A DNA stretch of 64,000 bases from Actinomadura alba (GTDB lineage: Bacteria > Actinomycetota > Actinomycetes > Streptosporangiales > Streptosporangiaceae). The notes under the pieces are model-generated. The model worked only from the letters and a program-made list of their open reading frames with translations. It had not been told where the DNA came from and searched no databases. The stretch lies in the NCBI RefSeq assembly GCF_014323705.1, contig NZ_JABVEC010000006.1, forward strand, positions 124,001-188,000. The letters are read 5' to 3'. Positions 36,373-45,058 of this stretch are shown here, piece after piece. The position numbers and the translations under genes are program-made. Numbering within the stretch: the stretch's first letter is position 1; each line of letters opens with the position of its first letter.

Positions 36373-39063
36373 ATGAGTGATCAACTCCCCGCGCTCCGTG
36401 ACGAGAACGCCCTGATCACCCCCGATCGGTGGCGGGAGCATGTTCTTCCCCGTCGTGGTGGGCTGACTCCGGTTCCCGAGGCCACCCCGCAGGCGTCCAT
36501 CTGTGACGAGGTACGTACGAATCTGTCGGCCGCTCGGCCGATCATCGACGCGGTGCTCGACGATCCCGCCAGCAACCGCGGGCTCGTCGAAGCGGCCCGG
36601 GCTTATCTGCGGGGTGACCTGGATCCCCTGGGTGCGGCGGTGGTCGCGACCGTGGAGACGGTGGCGCGGCAGCAGTCGCGGTTCGGCACTGACGCGGACT
36701 GGGCCGACTTCCTAGTCGCCGAACACGGCGTCGCCTTCGCCGCCTGCGCCTTCGCGGAGCTCGACGGGATCTGGGCCGATTGCGACACGGAAATGTCCAA
36801 GGACAAGCCCAGGAAGGTCCAGCACGACGGATGGTGGGACACCGGTTACGCGCACTGGGCGACGGGCCCCGCGGGACGGCGGATGCGGGCGCTGCTCGCG
36901 GCGGCCGGCGACGACGACCACGCGGAGGCCGTGGAACGGCTGGCGGAGCACCGCCGGAAGTGGCTGCAGCGGTTGGTCGTGTGCTTTCTGGTGCCGTCGT
37001 GGCAGGACTGGGTGGACGAGTGCTGCGCGGCTCCGCCGAAGCGGGGTGACTGGTGCGCGGACGGCGCCAAGCTGCTCTGGTCGTCAATCGAGACCGTCGA
37101 GCAGATCGAACGGCTCGGTGACTGGGCGCGTTTCGGGGATGGGGAACATCACCAATACGGGGATGGGGAACGTCACCCCTCGGTGATTTATACCGTGATC
37201 GACGGGGCCGGGGTGGCCGCGGCGCCGGCGCTCGCGCGGTCCCTCAACGACGCGACCGAGGCCAAGGACCGCCGGTTGCTCCTTGAGGCGCTCGGTGTCC
37301 TGCCGAGCGATGAGGCGTTCCTGCTCATGGGGGAGCGGCTCGATCAGCGGAATGTCCTGCCCGCGATGGCGGAGATGATCGAGCGGTTCCCGGTGCGGGC
37401 GCTGCGCGTTCTGGCGGAGCTGAGCGTCGGCACCTCCAAGCGGGCGCGGCTGGCGGCCGGTCTGCTGAACGCGCATCTGCTGGCGCGACCCGATCTGGCC
37501 GCCGAGGCCCTGCCTGGGCTCGGGGACGACGTCAAAGCGGCGATCCAGGCCGTCGAGGAGACCCGGGTGGCGGAGGCGCCCGCGAGCGACGTGCCCAAGG
37601 CGCTCCTGAAGGGCGGTACGAAGGGGGCGCCGGACTGGGCAGCGCCCACCGCGATGCCGCAGGTGCTGCTCAAGGGCCGTGAGCGGGCGCTGCCCGCTGC
37701 GGCGACCGGGCACCTCATCGAGGCGCTGGCGAAGGCGAGCCCGCGCCGCGAGCCGGGCGTGGGCGTCAAGACGGCGTTGGACGCGCTGGACCCGGGGTCG
37801 CTCGCCGAGTTCGGCTGGGCGCTGTTCGAACGGTGGCGGATCTGCGGTGAGTCGACCCGGATCGGCTGGGCGCTGTCGCAGCTGTACTGGACCGGAGACG
37901 ACGAGACGGCGCGGCGGCTGGGCGGGATGGCGCGGTCCTGGCCCGGGCAGGACGGGATCAAACTGCCGCTGAACGGGCTGGACGTGCTCGCCGCGATCGG
38001 CACCGACGTCGCGGTCATGCAACTGCACCTGGTCTCGGAGAAGGCTAGGCCGAAGCGGCTCAAGAAGAAGGCGCTGCAGCTCCTCGACCAGGTCGCGGAA
38101 GAACGGGGGCTGACGCTGGAGCAGCTCGCCGACCGGATGGTGCCGGACTTCGGGCTGGACGCCGACGGAAGCATGACGCTGGACTACGGGCCCCGGCGTT
38201 TCGTCGTGGGCTTCGACGAGCAGCTCAAGCCGCAGGTGACCGATGACAAGGGCAAGATCCGCAAGGCGCTGCCCAAGCCGGGTGCCAAGGACGACCAGGA
38301 GCTGGCGCCCGCCGCGTACCGGGCGTTCACCGGGTTGAAGAAGGACGTCCGCACCGTCGCCGCCGACCAGATCCGGCGGATGGAACGGGCCATGAGCGAG
38401 CAGCGCCGGTGGGAGGCCCGGGAGTTCCAGAGCCTGTTCGTCGAGCACCCGCTGCTGTGGCACATCGTCAAGCGGCTGGTCTGGGTGCACGAGGAGGGCG
38501 GGAAGGCCACCGCGCTCCGCGTCGCCGAGGACCGGACGCTCGCGGACGTGCACGATGAGATCCTGACGCTGCCCGAGACGGGGAACGTGCGGATCGCCCA
38601 CCCCCTGCACCTCGGGGAGACGGTGGGGGCGTGGGGTGAGGGCTTCGCCGACTACGAGATCCTCCAGCCGTTCCAGCAGCTCGGGCGGCCGATCGACGCG
38701 TTCACCGAGGAGGAGCGTGGCGGCAACAGGCTGAGCCGCGTCGAGGACATCACCGTCTCGACCGGCAAGGTGCTGGGGCTGGAACGCCAGGGCTGGGTGC
38801 GCGGCACGCCGCAGGACGCGGGTGTGCAGTGCTGGATGACCCGCGATGTGCCGGGCGGCCGCACGATCACTCTCGAGGTCAGCCCCGGCTTCCCGGTCAT
38901 GTCGCCGGGCGAGTGGGCCGAGCAGACGCTCGGCACCGTCTGGATCACCGAGTCCCCCGATTCCTACTGGCGCGACTCCCAGGCCCGCTTCAGCGAGCTC
39001 GACGAGGTGACCGCCTCCGAGTTGCTGCTCACGCTGAGCACGCTGGCGGAACCCGCCCAGTGA
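36373..39063 (+). CDS. DUF4132 domain protein
   Basis: An 896-residue soluble protein with the DUF4132 C-terminal domain (LFVEHPLLWHIVKRLVWVHE, then IAHPLHLGETVGAWGEGFAD and the Q-P-F-Q-Q motif QPFQQLGRPI). The N-terminal and central parts are alpha-helical and HEAT-like. DUF4132/MolR-type proteins often sit with WGR-domain or AAA genes; none is visible here. No ribosome binding site is evident, so the message may be leaderless. Two shorter, damaged relatives follow directly (39224-40139 and 40201-40359). Function unknown. Confidence 0.8.
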   Translation: MSDQLPALRDENALITPDRWREHVLPRRGGLTPVPEATPQASICDEVRTNLSAARPIIDAVLDDPASNRGLVEAARAYLRGDLDPLGAAVVATVETVARQQSRFGTDADWADFLVAEHGVAFAACAFAELDGIWADCDTEMSKDKPRKVQHDGWWDTGYAHWATGPAGRRMRALLAAAGDDDHAEAVERLAEHRRKWLQRLVVCFLVPSWQDWVDECCAAPPKRGDWCADGAKLLWSSIETVEQIERLGDWARFGDGEHHQYGDGERHPSVIYTVIDGAGVAAAPALARSLNDATEAKDRRLLLEALGVLPSDEAFLLMGERLDQRNVLPAMAEMIERFPVRALRVLAELSVGTSKRARLAAGLLNAHLLARPDLAAEALPGLGDDVKAAIQAVEETRVAEAPASDVPKALLKGGTKGAPDWAAPTAMPQVLLKGRERALPAAATGHLIEALAKASPRREPGVGVKTALDALDPGSLAEFGWALFERWRICGESTRIGWALSQLYWTGDDETARRLGGMARSWPGQDGIKLPLNGLDVLAAIGTDVAVMQLHLVSEKARPKRLKKKALQLLDQVAEERGLTLEQLADRMVPDFGLDADGSMTLDYGPRRFVVGFDEQLKPQVTDDKGKIRKALPKPGAKDDQELAPAAYRAFTGLKKDVRTVAADQIRRMERAMSEQRRWEAREFQSLFVEHPLLWHIVKRLVWVHEEGGKATALRVAEDRTLADVHDEILTLPETGNVRIAHPLHLGETVGAWGEGFADYEILQPFQQLGRPIDAFTEEERGGNRLSRVEDITVSTGKVLGLERQGWVRGTPQDAGVQCWMTRDVPGGRTITLEVSPGFPVMSPGEWAEQTLGTVWITESPDSYWRDSQARFSELDEVTASELLLTLSTLAEPAQ

Positions 39064-39094
39064 CCTGTTGGGCGAGGAGCCCCGCTAACCCGGA

Positions 39095-39156
39095 CGCGTG
39101 ACGCGACGCACCGCGTGACGTGGCCGTACCGAGGTGGCCGCATCGCGTGACGTGGC
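39095..39156. repeat. Three CGCGTGACG direct repeats upstream of the DUF4132 relic
   Basis: CGCGTGACG occurs at 39095, 39112 and 39144; the last two extend to CGCGTGACGTGGC. They lie in the 160-bp gap between the intact DUF4132 gene and its decayed relative and could be binding sites or slippage products. Confidence 0.5.
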
Positions 39157-39223
39157 GGACCGCGTCGCCGCCCGACCGTCGAAGGCACCGACCACACCGA
39201 CCCACGACAGGAACGAATCCCCG

Positions 39224-40139
39224 ATGAGCGACGACCCCGCGACGCGTCCCGATGAGGACGCCCTGACCATCCCGAGCGCCTGGAAACGGCAGATCCACCC
39301 GCGGCGCGGCGGCACGCCCGGGCCGAAGATCAAGCTCGGCGCCGGCGCGCGGAAGGCCATGAGGGCGTGCCTGGCCAACGGCCGGGGCGAGGTCGAACGC
39401 GCTATCGCCGACCCGCGAACCGACCCGGACCTGGTCGCGCCCACGCGGTCGTACCTCGACGGCACCCTCGACCCCCTGGGTGCGGCGGTGGCTGCCGTCG
39501 TGTCGGCCGGGATCGACGCGTGGTCGGACGACATCCGGTTCGTGGACGGCTGGACGTTCACTCACGGAGTCGCGTTCGCGGCCTGCGCGTTCACCGAGAT
39601 GGCCACCCTGTACGCGCGTTTCGAACGCACGAGCGGCCGGGTCGCGAGCCGAAGCCCGTCGTCGTCACCGGGCTGACCGCGCCCGGCCCGCACGTGACCT
39701 GGGCCGAGGGTGAGCGGGAGGCGTGGGGACGTGAGCCGATGTCCTACCCCGCCGACTGGTATGACGAGGTCAGCAAAGCGGCCACGTCGCGTGGGGTTCG
39801 TACACCCCCGACAAGAGGACCGAGGTCTGGGAGCGGCGCGCCGCGGCCTTCGAGGCGGGCAGACTGGGCGGTCTCAAGGAGCTGGGGCTCCTGACAATGG
39901 CGGCGGACGAGATCGCCCGGCCCCTCGTCCGCGACTGGAACCCCGATCGCAGTGACGACCCCAGCATCACCGGGATCAAGGTCCTCGTTTCGCGCTTTGA
40001 GGTCGACGCGCTGGCGGTCGCGGTGCGGCTCGCGCGGAGCAGGCCGGGACCATGCGGTTCTCTGTTCGGCGAACTGGACGCGGTCACCGCGTCCGAGGTG
40101 CTCGCCGACCTCACCCATCTGCAAGGCGCCGCCCTGTGA
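39224..40139 (+). pseudogene. Decayed DUF4132-family relative, two frame changes
   Basis: Frame 1 starts MSDDPATRPDEDALTIPSAW and shares PRRGG, LDPLGAAV and HGVAFAACAFTEM with the N-terminus of the 896-residue neighbour, then goes out of frame near 39640. Frame 2 gives PKPVVVTGLTAPGPHVTWAE to YPADWYDEVSKAATSR. Frame 3 from about 39795 gives SYTPDKRTEVWERRAAAFEA and ends GELDAVTASEVLADL, close to the neighbour's FSELDEVTASELLLTL. The middle of the parent gene is absent. Two indels plus an internal loss make it a likely pseudogene. Confidence 0.75.
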
Positions 40140-40200
40140 GCGAGCCGCCCTTCATGCCGAGCACGTTCGTCATCCCCCCACCTCACGGAGACAACACCCC

Positions 40201-40359
40201 ATGAGTGACACCGTGTCGCGTCCGGACGAGGACGTATTGATGCCCGGATTCGGTCCGAACTGGGGCAGGCGTCCGCATGGTCCCCCGGTGGTGAACTCGG
40301 CACGCCGTCAATTCTCGCCAACAGCCACCGAGCGGCCTGGTCATACCTCGCCACAGTGA
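40201..40359 (+). pseudogene. Third DUF4132-family remnant (52 codons)
   Basis: MSDTVSRPDEDVLMPGFGPN shares the MSD...RPDED-x-L start of the two upstream relatives and then a W-x-R pattern, but stops after 52 codons with no further family sequence. Probably the stump of another copy. A translated micro-protein is possible because GGAG lies about 11 bp upstream of the ATG. Confidence 0.5.
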
Positions 40360-40439
40360 TCGGCAAGGGCTTGTGAGTCACGACCGAACGACCCTAGCGT
40401 TCCTGTCGCGATCTTTCCCCCCGACCTCGGAGGTCACTT

Positions 40440-41669
40440 GTGAGGCGCCTACCCGCCCGCAAAACCCGTCTGGCCCTGCCTGCGGCGTTCGCGCTGACCG
40501 GTTCTCTCATCGCCGTAACACCCGTGACGGCGAACGCCGCAGAACCGGCGCAGGGCAACTGCAAGACGTTCGACGACCCGCAGTACAACGGCTGGACGAC
40601 GTACGAGGAGCTCGGCCCGAAGCTGCGCGCGATCGAGAGCACCAGCAACGGGCGCGTGCGCGTCGACGTCGTCGGCCGCACCCAGCAGGGCCGCGAGCTG
40701 TACGCCGCCCGGGTCGGCACCGGCCGGCGGGTTCTGCTCGTGCAGAGCGCCATCCACGGCAACGAGCGCACCGGCACGGAGGCCCTCCTGGGAATCCTCA
40801 AGAAGCTCGGCTCCGGCGGCGACCCGACCACGAAGCGCGCGCTGCAGGGCATCACGCTCGTCGCGATGCCGATGGTCAACCCGGACGGCGGCGAAATCAA
40901 TCGACGCGCCAACGTCATCTCCTGGGACCAGGTCACGGCGACGTACCCGCAGCTCGCCGGCGCCCCGCGCGCCTGGTACCACTCGTTGCGCGGTGACGGC
41001 ATCGAGCTGCCCGGATTCGACCTCAACCGCGACTTCAACCCGGACCTCGACTACGTGCCGAGCGCCGGCGACCTGCCCGGCCGTCAGGTGGACGCGGGCT
41101 TCTTCCTGTCACCCGAGTCGCGCGCGATCCGCGACGTGTACGTGGGGCTGAAGCAAGAGTTCGGCAAGGTCGACGCGGCCGTCGACCTGCACCACATGGG
41201 CCCCTGCGACCCGCTCACCGGAGGGCCGCAGGACGGTAAGCCCATCTCGGTATCACTGGACTACCCGCCGCTCGGCGTGAACGACGGCGCGGCCTACAAG
41301 GAGAAGTGGCCGCTGCTCGACCAGGACGCGTCACGCCGGCACGCCCTCGCCGTCGCCAACGGGATCCGCGCCTCGTACGGCAGCCAGTCGCCGCTGGCCG
41401 CCATCGGCCGCTACTACCACCCCGACGACCGTGAGTACGCCGGCCAGGGCCGTTCCGCGTTCGCGATGAACGGATCGGCGACGGTTCTCTTCGAGGTACG
41501 CGGCCAGCAGGACGACCTCGGCCAGAAGTTCAAGGGCATGCTGGCCCGAAGCGTTCAGACCGGTGTCGAGTCGCTGATCGACTCGATGGCCACCGGCGCG
41601 GTGGACAACCTCGAGGGTGACGACTTCTTCGGGCTGCCCGACTATGGGTGGGACACCACCGCCGACTGA
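40440..41669 (+). CDS. Secreted zinc carboxypeptidase, M14 family
   Basis: A 409-residue exported protein with a signal peptide (about 1-33, ending ANAA) and a GTG start behind GGAGG. The M14 site is complete: His106 and Glu109 in HGNERTG, His251 in DLHH, Asn196-Arg197 in DLNRDF for the substrate carboxylate, and catalytic Glu352 in FEVRGQ. The enzyme should remove C-terminal residues from extracellular peptides or peptidoglycan stem peptides. It is a single-gene unit closed by a strong hairpin. Confidence 0.93.
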   Translation: MRRLPARKTRLALPAAFALTGSLIAVTPVTANAAEPAQGNCKTFDDPQYNGWTTYEELGPKLRAIESTSNGRVRVDVVGRTQQGRELYAARVGTGRRVLLVQSAIHGNERTGTEALLGILKKLGSGGDPTTKRALQGITLVAMPMVNPDGGEINRRANVISWDQVTATYPQLAGAPRAWYHSLRGDGIELPGFDLNRDFNPDLDYVPSAGDLPGRQVDAGFFLSPESRAIRDVYVGLKQEFGKVDAAVDLHHMGPCDPLTGGPQDGKPISVSLDYPPLGVNDGAAYKEKWPLLDQDASRRHALAVANGIRASYGSQSPLAAIGRYYHPDDREYAGQGRSAFAMNGSATVLFEVRGQQDDLGQKFKGMLARSVQTGVESLIDSMATGAVDNLEGDDFFGLPDYGWDTTAD

Positions 41670-41678
41670 TCGTGGTGA

Positions 41679-41715
41679 CCGCTGTGCCGCACGCAGCGGG
41701 TGTGCGGCACAGCGG
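41679..41715. terminator. Strong 14-bp hairpin after the carboxypeptidase gene
   Basis: Bases 41679-41692 (ending CTGTGCCGCAC) pair perfectly with 41702-41715 (GTGCGGCACAG and on) around a 9-nt loop, 10 bp after the stop codon. Typical actinomycete terminator without a T-run. Confidence 0.8.
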
Positions 41716-42059
41716 GCCAGGCCCTGGTACGACACCGGCGGCGCCCCGGCCGGGCCTGCGGAGAGCAGAATTGCTGGGCATCGGCGCTGGTAGGAGGGGT
41801 CCCACCGTGCGAGGTCCGAACGTTCGCCCGTGACGCTCCGCCCAGTGGATCCGGGGGAGCGGGGACGTGCCCGGACCGGGACGGCACCGGCGATAGGCGC
41901 CATGACGTGCAGTACTACAGCGGGCGGCTGGAGTGAATCCGGCTGGCGCCGACCTTCGTTGACTCGTGGCGTGTCGGGCGATCGACGGCTTTCGCGACCC
42001 CGACACGCCACGACTCGACGAGCGTGGTCGGTGCGGAACGTGGGGTTGCTTCGCCGCTG
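41716..42059. other. Intergenic region between convergent genes
   Basis: About 340 bp with no credible gene. It contains a second long hairpin (41964-42013) that would end transcripts from mtnC on the minus strand. Nothing else recognised. Confidence 0.6.
41964..42013. terminator. 15-bp hairpin downstream of mtnC
   Basis: TCGTGGCGTGTCGGG (41964-41978) pairs perfectly with CCCGACACGCCACGA (41999-42013) around a 20-nt loop. On the minus strand it lies 47 bp after the mtnC stop. Confidence 0.7.
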
Positions 42060-42767
42060 CTACTGCTGAAGCATGCGGTCGGCCTGGTCGAAGGTCGCGA
42101 CCTCGGGGTGGTTGCCGACCCCTCGGTCGTAGTGCGGCTCGCCTGGGCGGCGGACGCCGATCGTTCGCCAGCCGGCCGCCCGCGCCGCGTCGAGTTCGGC
42201 GGCCAGGTCGGACAGGAAGACGATCCGGTCCGGAGCCGCGCCGATCGCCCCGGCGATCTTCTCGTACGACGCCGCGACCCGCTTGGGCCCCGCGTTCTCG
42301 GTGTCGAAATGACCCTCGAAGAGCGGCAGCAGGTCGCCTTCCGGGGAGTTGCCGAACCACGCGAGCTGGGCGGACACCGAGCCGGAGGAGTAGACGTACA
42401 TCGGATGCCCTGCCGCGTGCCAGGTGCGCAGCACGGGGATGACGTCGGGGAAGAAGTGCGAGGTGAGCTCGCCCGAGGCGAATCCGGCCGCCCAGATCCC
42501 GCCCTGCAGGGTCTTCAGCGGGGTCGCCTTCTCGTCCCGGTCCAGCCAGTCGTTCAGCGCTCTGACGACCCGGTCCGTACCCGCGTCCGGCTCGCCGAGG
42601 GCGTCGCGTACTTGCGCCACGGCGCGGGTCACCTCGGGGTCGCCCGCGTGCGTGTCGATCCACGCCGCGAACCGCTCGCGCGAGTACGGGTACAGCCGGT
42701 CGACCACGAAGCCGGTGGCACCGGTGGTGCCTTCGATGTCGACGACGATGGTCAACGGATCACTCAC
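42060..42767 (-). CDS. mtnC: Acireductone synthase (enolase-phosphatase E1)
   Basis: A 235-residue HAD-superfamily enzyme with the MtnC signature DIEGTTG (Asp10, Glu12; the Asp-x-Glu replaces the usual D-x-D). YVYSSGSVSAQ and IVFLSDLAAELDAA are HAD motifs 2 and 4. It turns 2,3-diketo-5-methylthiopentyl 1-phosphate into acireductone, the substrate of MtnD. The start is GTG. It is separated from mtnD, mtnB and mtnA by about 28 kb but is required to close the same pathway. Confidence 0.92.
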   Translation of the reverse strand: MSDPLTIVVDIEGTTGATGFVVDRLYPYSRERFAAWIDTHAGDPEVTRAVAQVRDALGEPDAGTDRVVRALNDWLDRDEKATPLKTLQGGIWAAGFASGELTSHFFPDVIPVLRTWHAAGHPMYVYSSGSVSAQLAWFGNSPEGDLLPLFEGHFDTENAGPKRVAASYEKIAGAIGAAPDRIVFLSDLAAELDAARAAGWRTIGVRRPGEPHYDRGVGNHPEVATFDQADRMLQQ

Positions 42768-42841
42768 GCGCGGGTCTCATCCTCGAGGCGACGGGGTCCT
42801 CCACGATACAAAGCCCCAGGGAGCGGCCGGAACGCAGGTGG

Positions 42842-43903
42842 TCACCGCCCGAGCCTGCGCACCAGCTCGCCGGTGAACTCGGCGGTGGTCGCGGACCCGC
42901 CGAGGTCGGCGGTGCGCGTGTCGGTCTCGGCGAGGACGGCGGCCATGGCCCCGGTGACCTCGGCGCTCGCCTCGGGATGGCCGAGGTGATCCAGCATCAG
43001 GGCAGCGGACCAGATGGCGCCCATCGGGTTGGCGATGCCGCGACCCGCGATGTCGGGGGCCGATCCGTGCACGGGCTCGAACATCGAGGGATGCTCGCGT
43101 TCGGGGTTGAGGTTGGCCGAGGGGGCGATGCCGATGCTGCCGGCGACGGCGGCCCCGAGGTCACTCAGGATGTCGCCGAACAGGTTGGAGCCCACGATCA
43201 CGTCGAACCGCGCCGGGTCGAGCACCAGCTTGGCGCACAGGGCGTCGATGTGCTCCTGGTCCCACCGCACACCGGGATGGGACTCGGCCCGTTCGCGTAC
43301 CAGTTCGTCCCAGAACGGAAGGGTGTGGACGATCCCGTTGGACTTCGTCGCCGAGGTGAGATGCCCGCCCCGGCGCCCGGCGAGGGCGAAGGCGTAGTCG
43401 AGGACGCGGGTCACTCCCGCCCGGGTGAAGACGGCCTCCTGCACGGCCATCTCCTCGGGGAACCCGCGGTTGAGACGCCCCCCGATCTCGCTGTACTCGC
43501 CTTCGACGTTCTCCCGTACGACGACGAAGTCGATCTCGCCGGCCCGCGCGGCCCGCAGGGGGCTGTCGATGCCCTCGAAGACGCGGATCGGCCGCAGGTT
43601 GACGTACTGCCGGAACGCCCGCCGGATCGGGATGAGCAGCCCCCACAGCGAGATGTGGTCGGGCACGCCGGGGGCCCCGACCGCGCCGAGGAAGACGGCG
43701 TCGAAACCGCGCAGCCGGTCCACCCCGTCCTCGGGCATCATGGCCCCCTCGCGCAGGTACCGCTCGCACGACCAGTCGAACTCGGTGTAGGCGAATTCGA
43801 GGCCGTGCCGCCCGCCCACCGCCTCGAGGACCTCGTAGACGGCCGGGGTGACCTCGCGGCCGATTCCGTCGCCGGGGATCGATGCGATGCGGTGTGCGCT
43901 CAT
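42842..43903 (-). CDS. Tartrate/D-malate dehydrogenase (IPMDH family)
   Basis: A 353-residue NAD-dependent beta-hydroxyacid oxidative decarboxylase. IASIPGDGIGREVTPA, the substrate loop LRPIRVF and the metal-site GSNLFGDILSDLGAA are family motifs; WGLLIPIRRAF before LRP fits tartrate/D-malate dehydrogenases (TtuC type) better than 3-isopropylmalate dehydrogenase. The upstream LysR gene is on the same strand, and a DASS-type dicarboxylate transporter lies on the other side of it, which supports C4-dicarboxylate use. Confidence 0.85.
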   Translation of the reverse strand: MSAHRIASIPGDGIGREVTPAVYEVLEAVGGRHGLEFAYTEFDWSCERYLREGAMMPEDGVDRLRGFDAVFLGAVGAPGVPDHISLWGLLIPIRRAFRQYVNLRPIRVFEGIDSPLRAARAGEIDFVVVRENVEGEYSEIGGRLNRGFPEEMAVQEAVFTRAGVTRVLDYAFALAGRRGGHLTSATKSNGIVHTLPFWDELVRERAESHPGVRWDQEHIDALCAKLVLDPARFDVIVGSNLFGDILSDLGAAVAGSIGIAPSANLNPEREHPSMFEPVHGSAPDIAGRGIANPMGAIWSAALMLDHLGHPEASAEVTGAMAAVLAETDTRTADLGGSATTAEFTGELVRRLGR

Positions 43904-43959
43904 GACCGAATCACAGCAACCGGCCGGCGGAGATGTCCAAGAGCAGTGCGCGATCCCCC

Positions 43960-44859
43960 TTATAGGCTACGGCTATCGATGGCGGCCGGGGCCAGTGCGA
44001 TGGCGAGGAACTCGCTGGCCGCCGGCGTCAGCCGGGCCTTCCGGCTGACCAGCGCGACGTGCAGGTACGACGGGGGGATCAGATCGAGCACGAGCGCGCC
44101 GGCGCGCTCGGCCAGCGGTGTCCACGCCTCGGTGAGGACGGCGACCCCGACGCCCTTGAGCACCAGCGGCAGGATGGCCTCCCGGTGCTCCGTCTCGACC
44201 GCGATGGTGAGGTCGACCCCCTGGGCGCGCAGGTCCTCGATGACCTGGCGCATGCCCGTGCCCTTCTGGCCGGCGATCAGCCGCTGCCCGGCGAGCAGGT
44301 CCCCCGTCACCGGCCGTCCCGGCGGGAAAGGGCCGTCCGGCCGGGCGACCAGCACGAACCGGTGCTTCTCGATGGGGTGCACCGTGAGGTCGGCGGCGGC
44401 GGGCGGATCCATGGCGGCCAGCAGCCCGAGTTCGGTCACGCCGGTGCGCACCATCTCCATGACGGTGCGCGGCCAGGGTGCCGCGCGGACGGTGAGGCGC
44501 ACACCGGGATGCCGCTCGCTGAACCTGCTGACCATGCTGCTGAGCGGCTCGACGGCCTGGGAGGGCATGGCCGCGATGTCGACGCGTCCGGTCCGGATGG
44601 CGTGTACGGAATCGACGCTCGCCCGCGCCACCTCCAGGCTCCGGACCACCTGGCGGGCCGGCTCGATCAGGGCGTGGCCGGCCTCGGTGAGCACGACCCG
44701 CCGCCCGATGCGGTGGAACAGCATGCCGCCGAGGTCGCGTTCCAGATTGCGGATGGCCTGTGAGAGCGACGGCTGGGCGAGATGCAACGCCGCGGCCGCG
44801 CGATTGAATCCGCCGTTGTCGACGACGGCGAGGAAGTATTCCAATTGTCGGGCGTCCAT
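43960..44859 (-). CDS. LysR-family regulator of the dicarboxylate module
   Basis: A 299-residue LysR protein started at MDARQLEYFLAVVDNG, the canonical N-terminus; 22 further in-frame codons upstream were rejected. The winged HTH is FNRAAAALHLAQPSLSQAI. The rest is the periplasmic-binding-like effector domain. It lies between the dehydrogenase gene (same strand, 56 bp) and the divergent transporter gene, and probably controls both with a small organic acid as co-inducer. Confidence 0.92.
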   Translation of the reverse strand: MDARQLEYFLAVVDNGGFNRAAAALHLAQPSLSQAIRNLERDLGGMLFHRIGRRVVLTEAGHALIEPARQVVRSLEVARASVDSVHAIRTGRVDIAAMPSQAVEPLSSMVSRFSERHPGVRLTVRAAPWPRTVMEMVRTGVTELGLLAAMDPPAAADLTVHPIEKHRFVLVARPDGPFPPGRPVTGDLLAGQRLIAGQKGTGMRQVIEDLRAQGVDLTIAVETEHREAILPLVLKGVGVAVLTEAWTPLAERAGALVLDLIPPSYLHVALVSRKARLTPAASEFLAIALAPAAIDSRSL

Positions 44860-45058
44860 GCCTGTCTCGGTCTGCTCTCCGGACCTGTCCTCGGTCCTGT
44901 ATCCGGGGCTCACGGGGATGCTCAACGTATAGGCGCAGCCTTTCGCACTAGTAGTTAAGTCATCTTGGACCGGTGAGCGTTACGGGTTCTTCAATGAGCG
45001 GCAACTCGGAGCGTGTGTCCGCCAAATGGAAAATCCGTCCCGACCAGCGGAGAGGCCG

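Noticed and set aside
37084..38610. 508-codon open frame antisense to the DUF4132 gene
   Set aside because: Low-information Arg/Leu/Gln-rich translation mirrored from the sense gene; no start signal or motif.
40201..40359. Independent intact small protein gene
   Set aside because: The start shares the MSD...RPDED pattern with two upstream relatives and then loses similarity, so a remnant is the simpler reading; translation is not excluded.
42977..44932. 651-codon plus-strand open frame across the dehydrogenase and LysR genes
   Set aside because: Antisense to two clearly recognisable genes; composition is typical of GC-rich shadow frames.
45026..45058. Earlier ATG for the DASS transporter
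   Set aside because: No ribosome binding site precedes it, whereas GGAGAGG sits just before the ATG at 45059.
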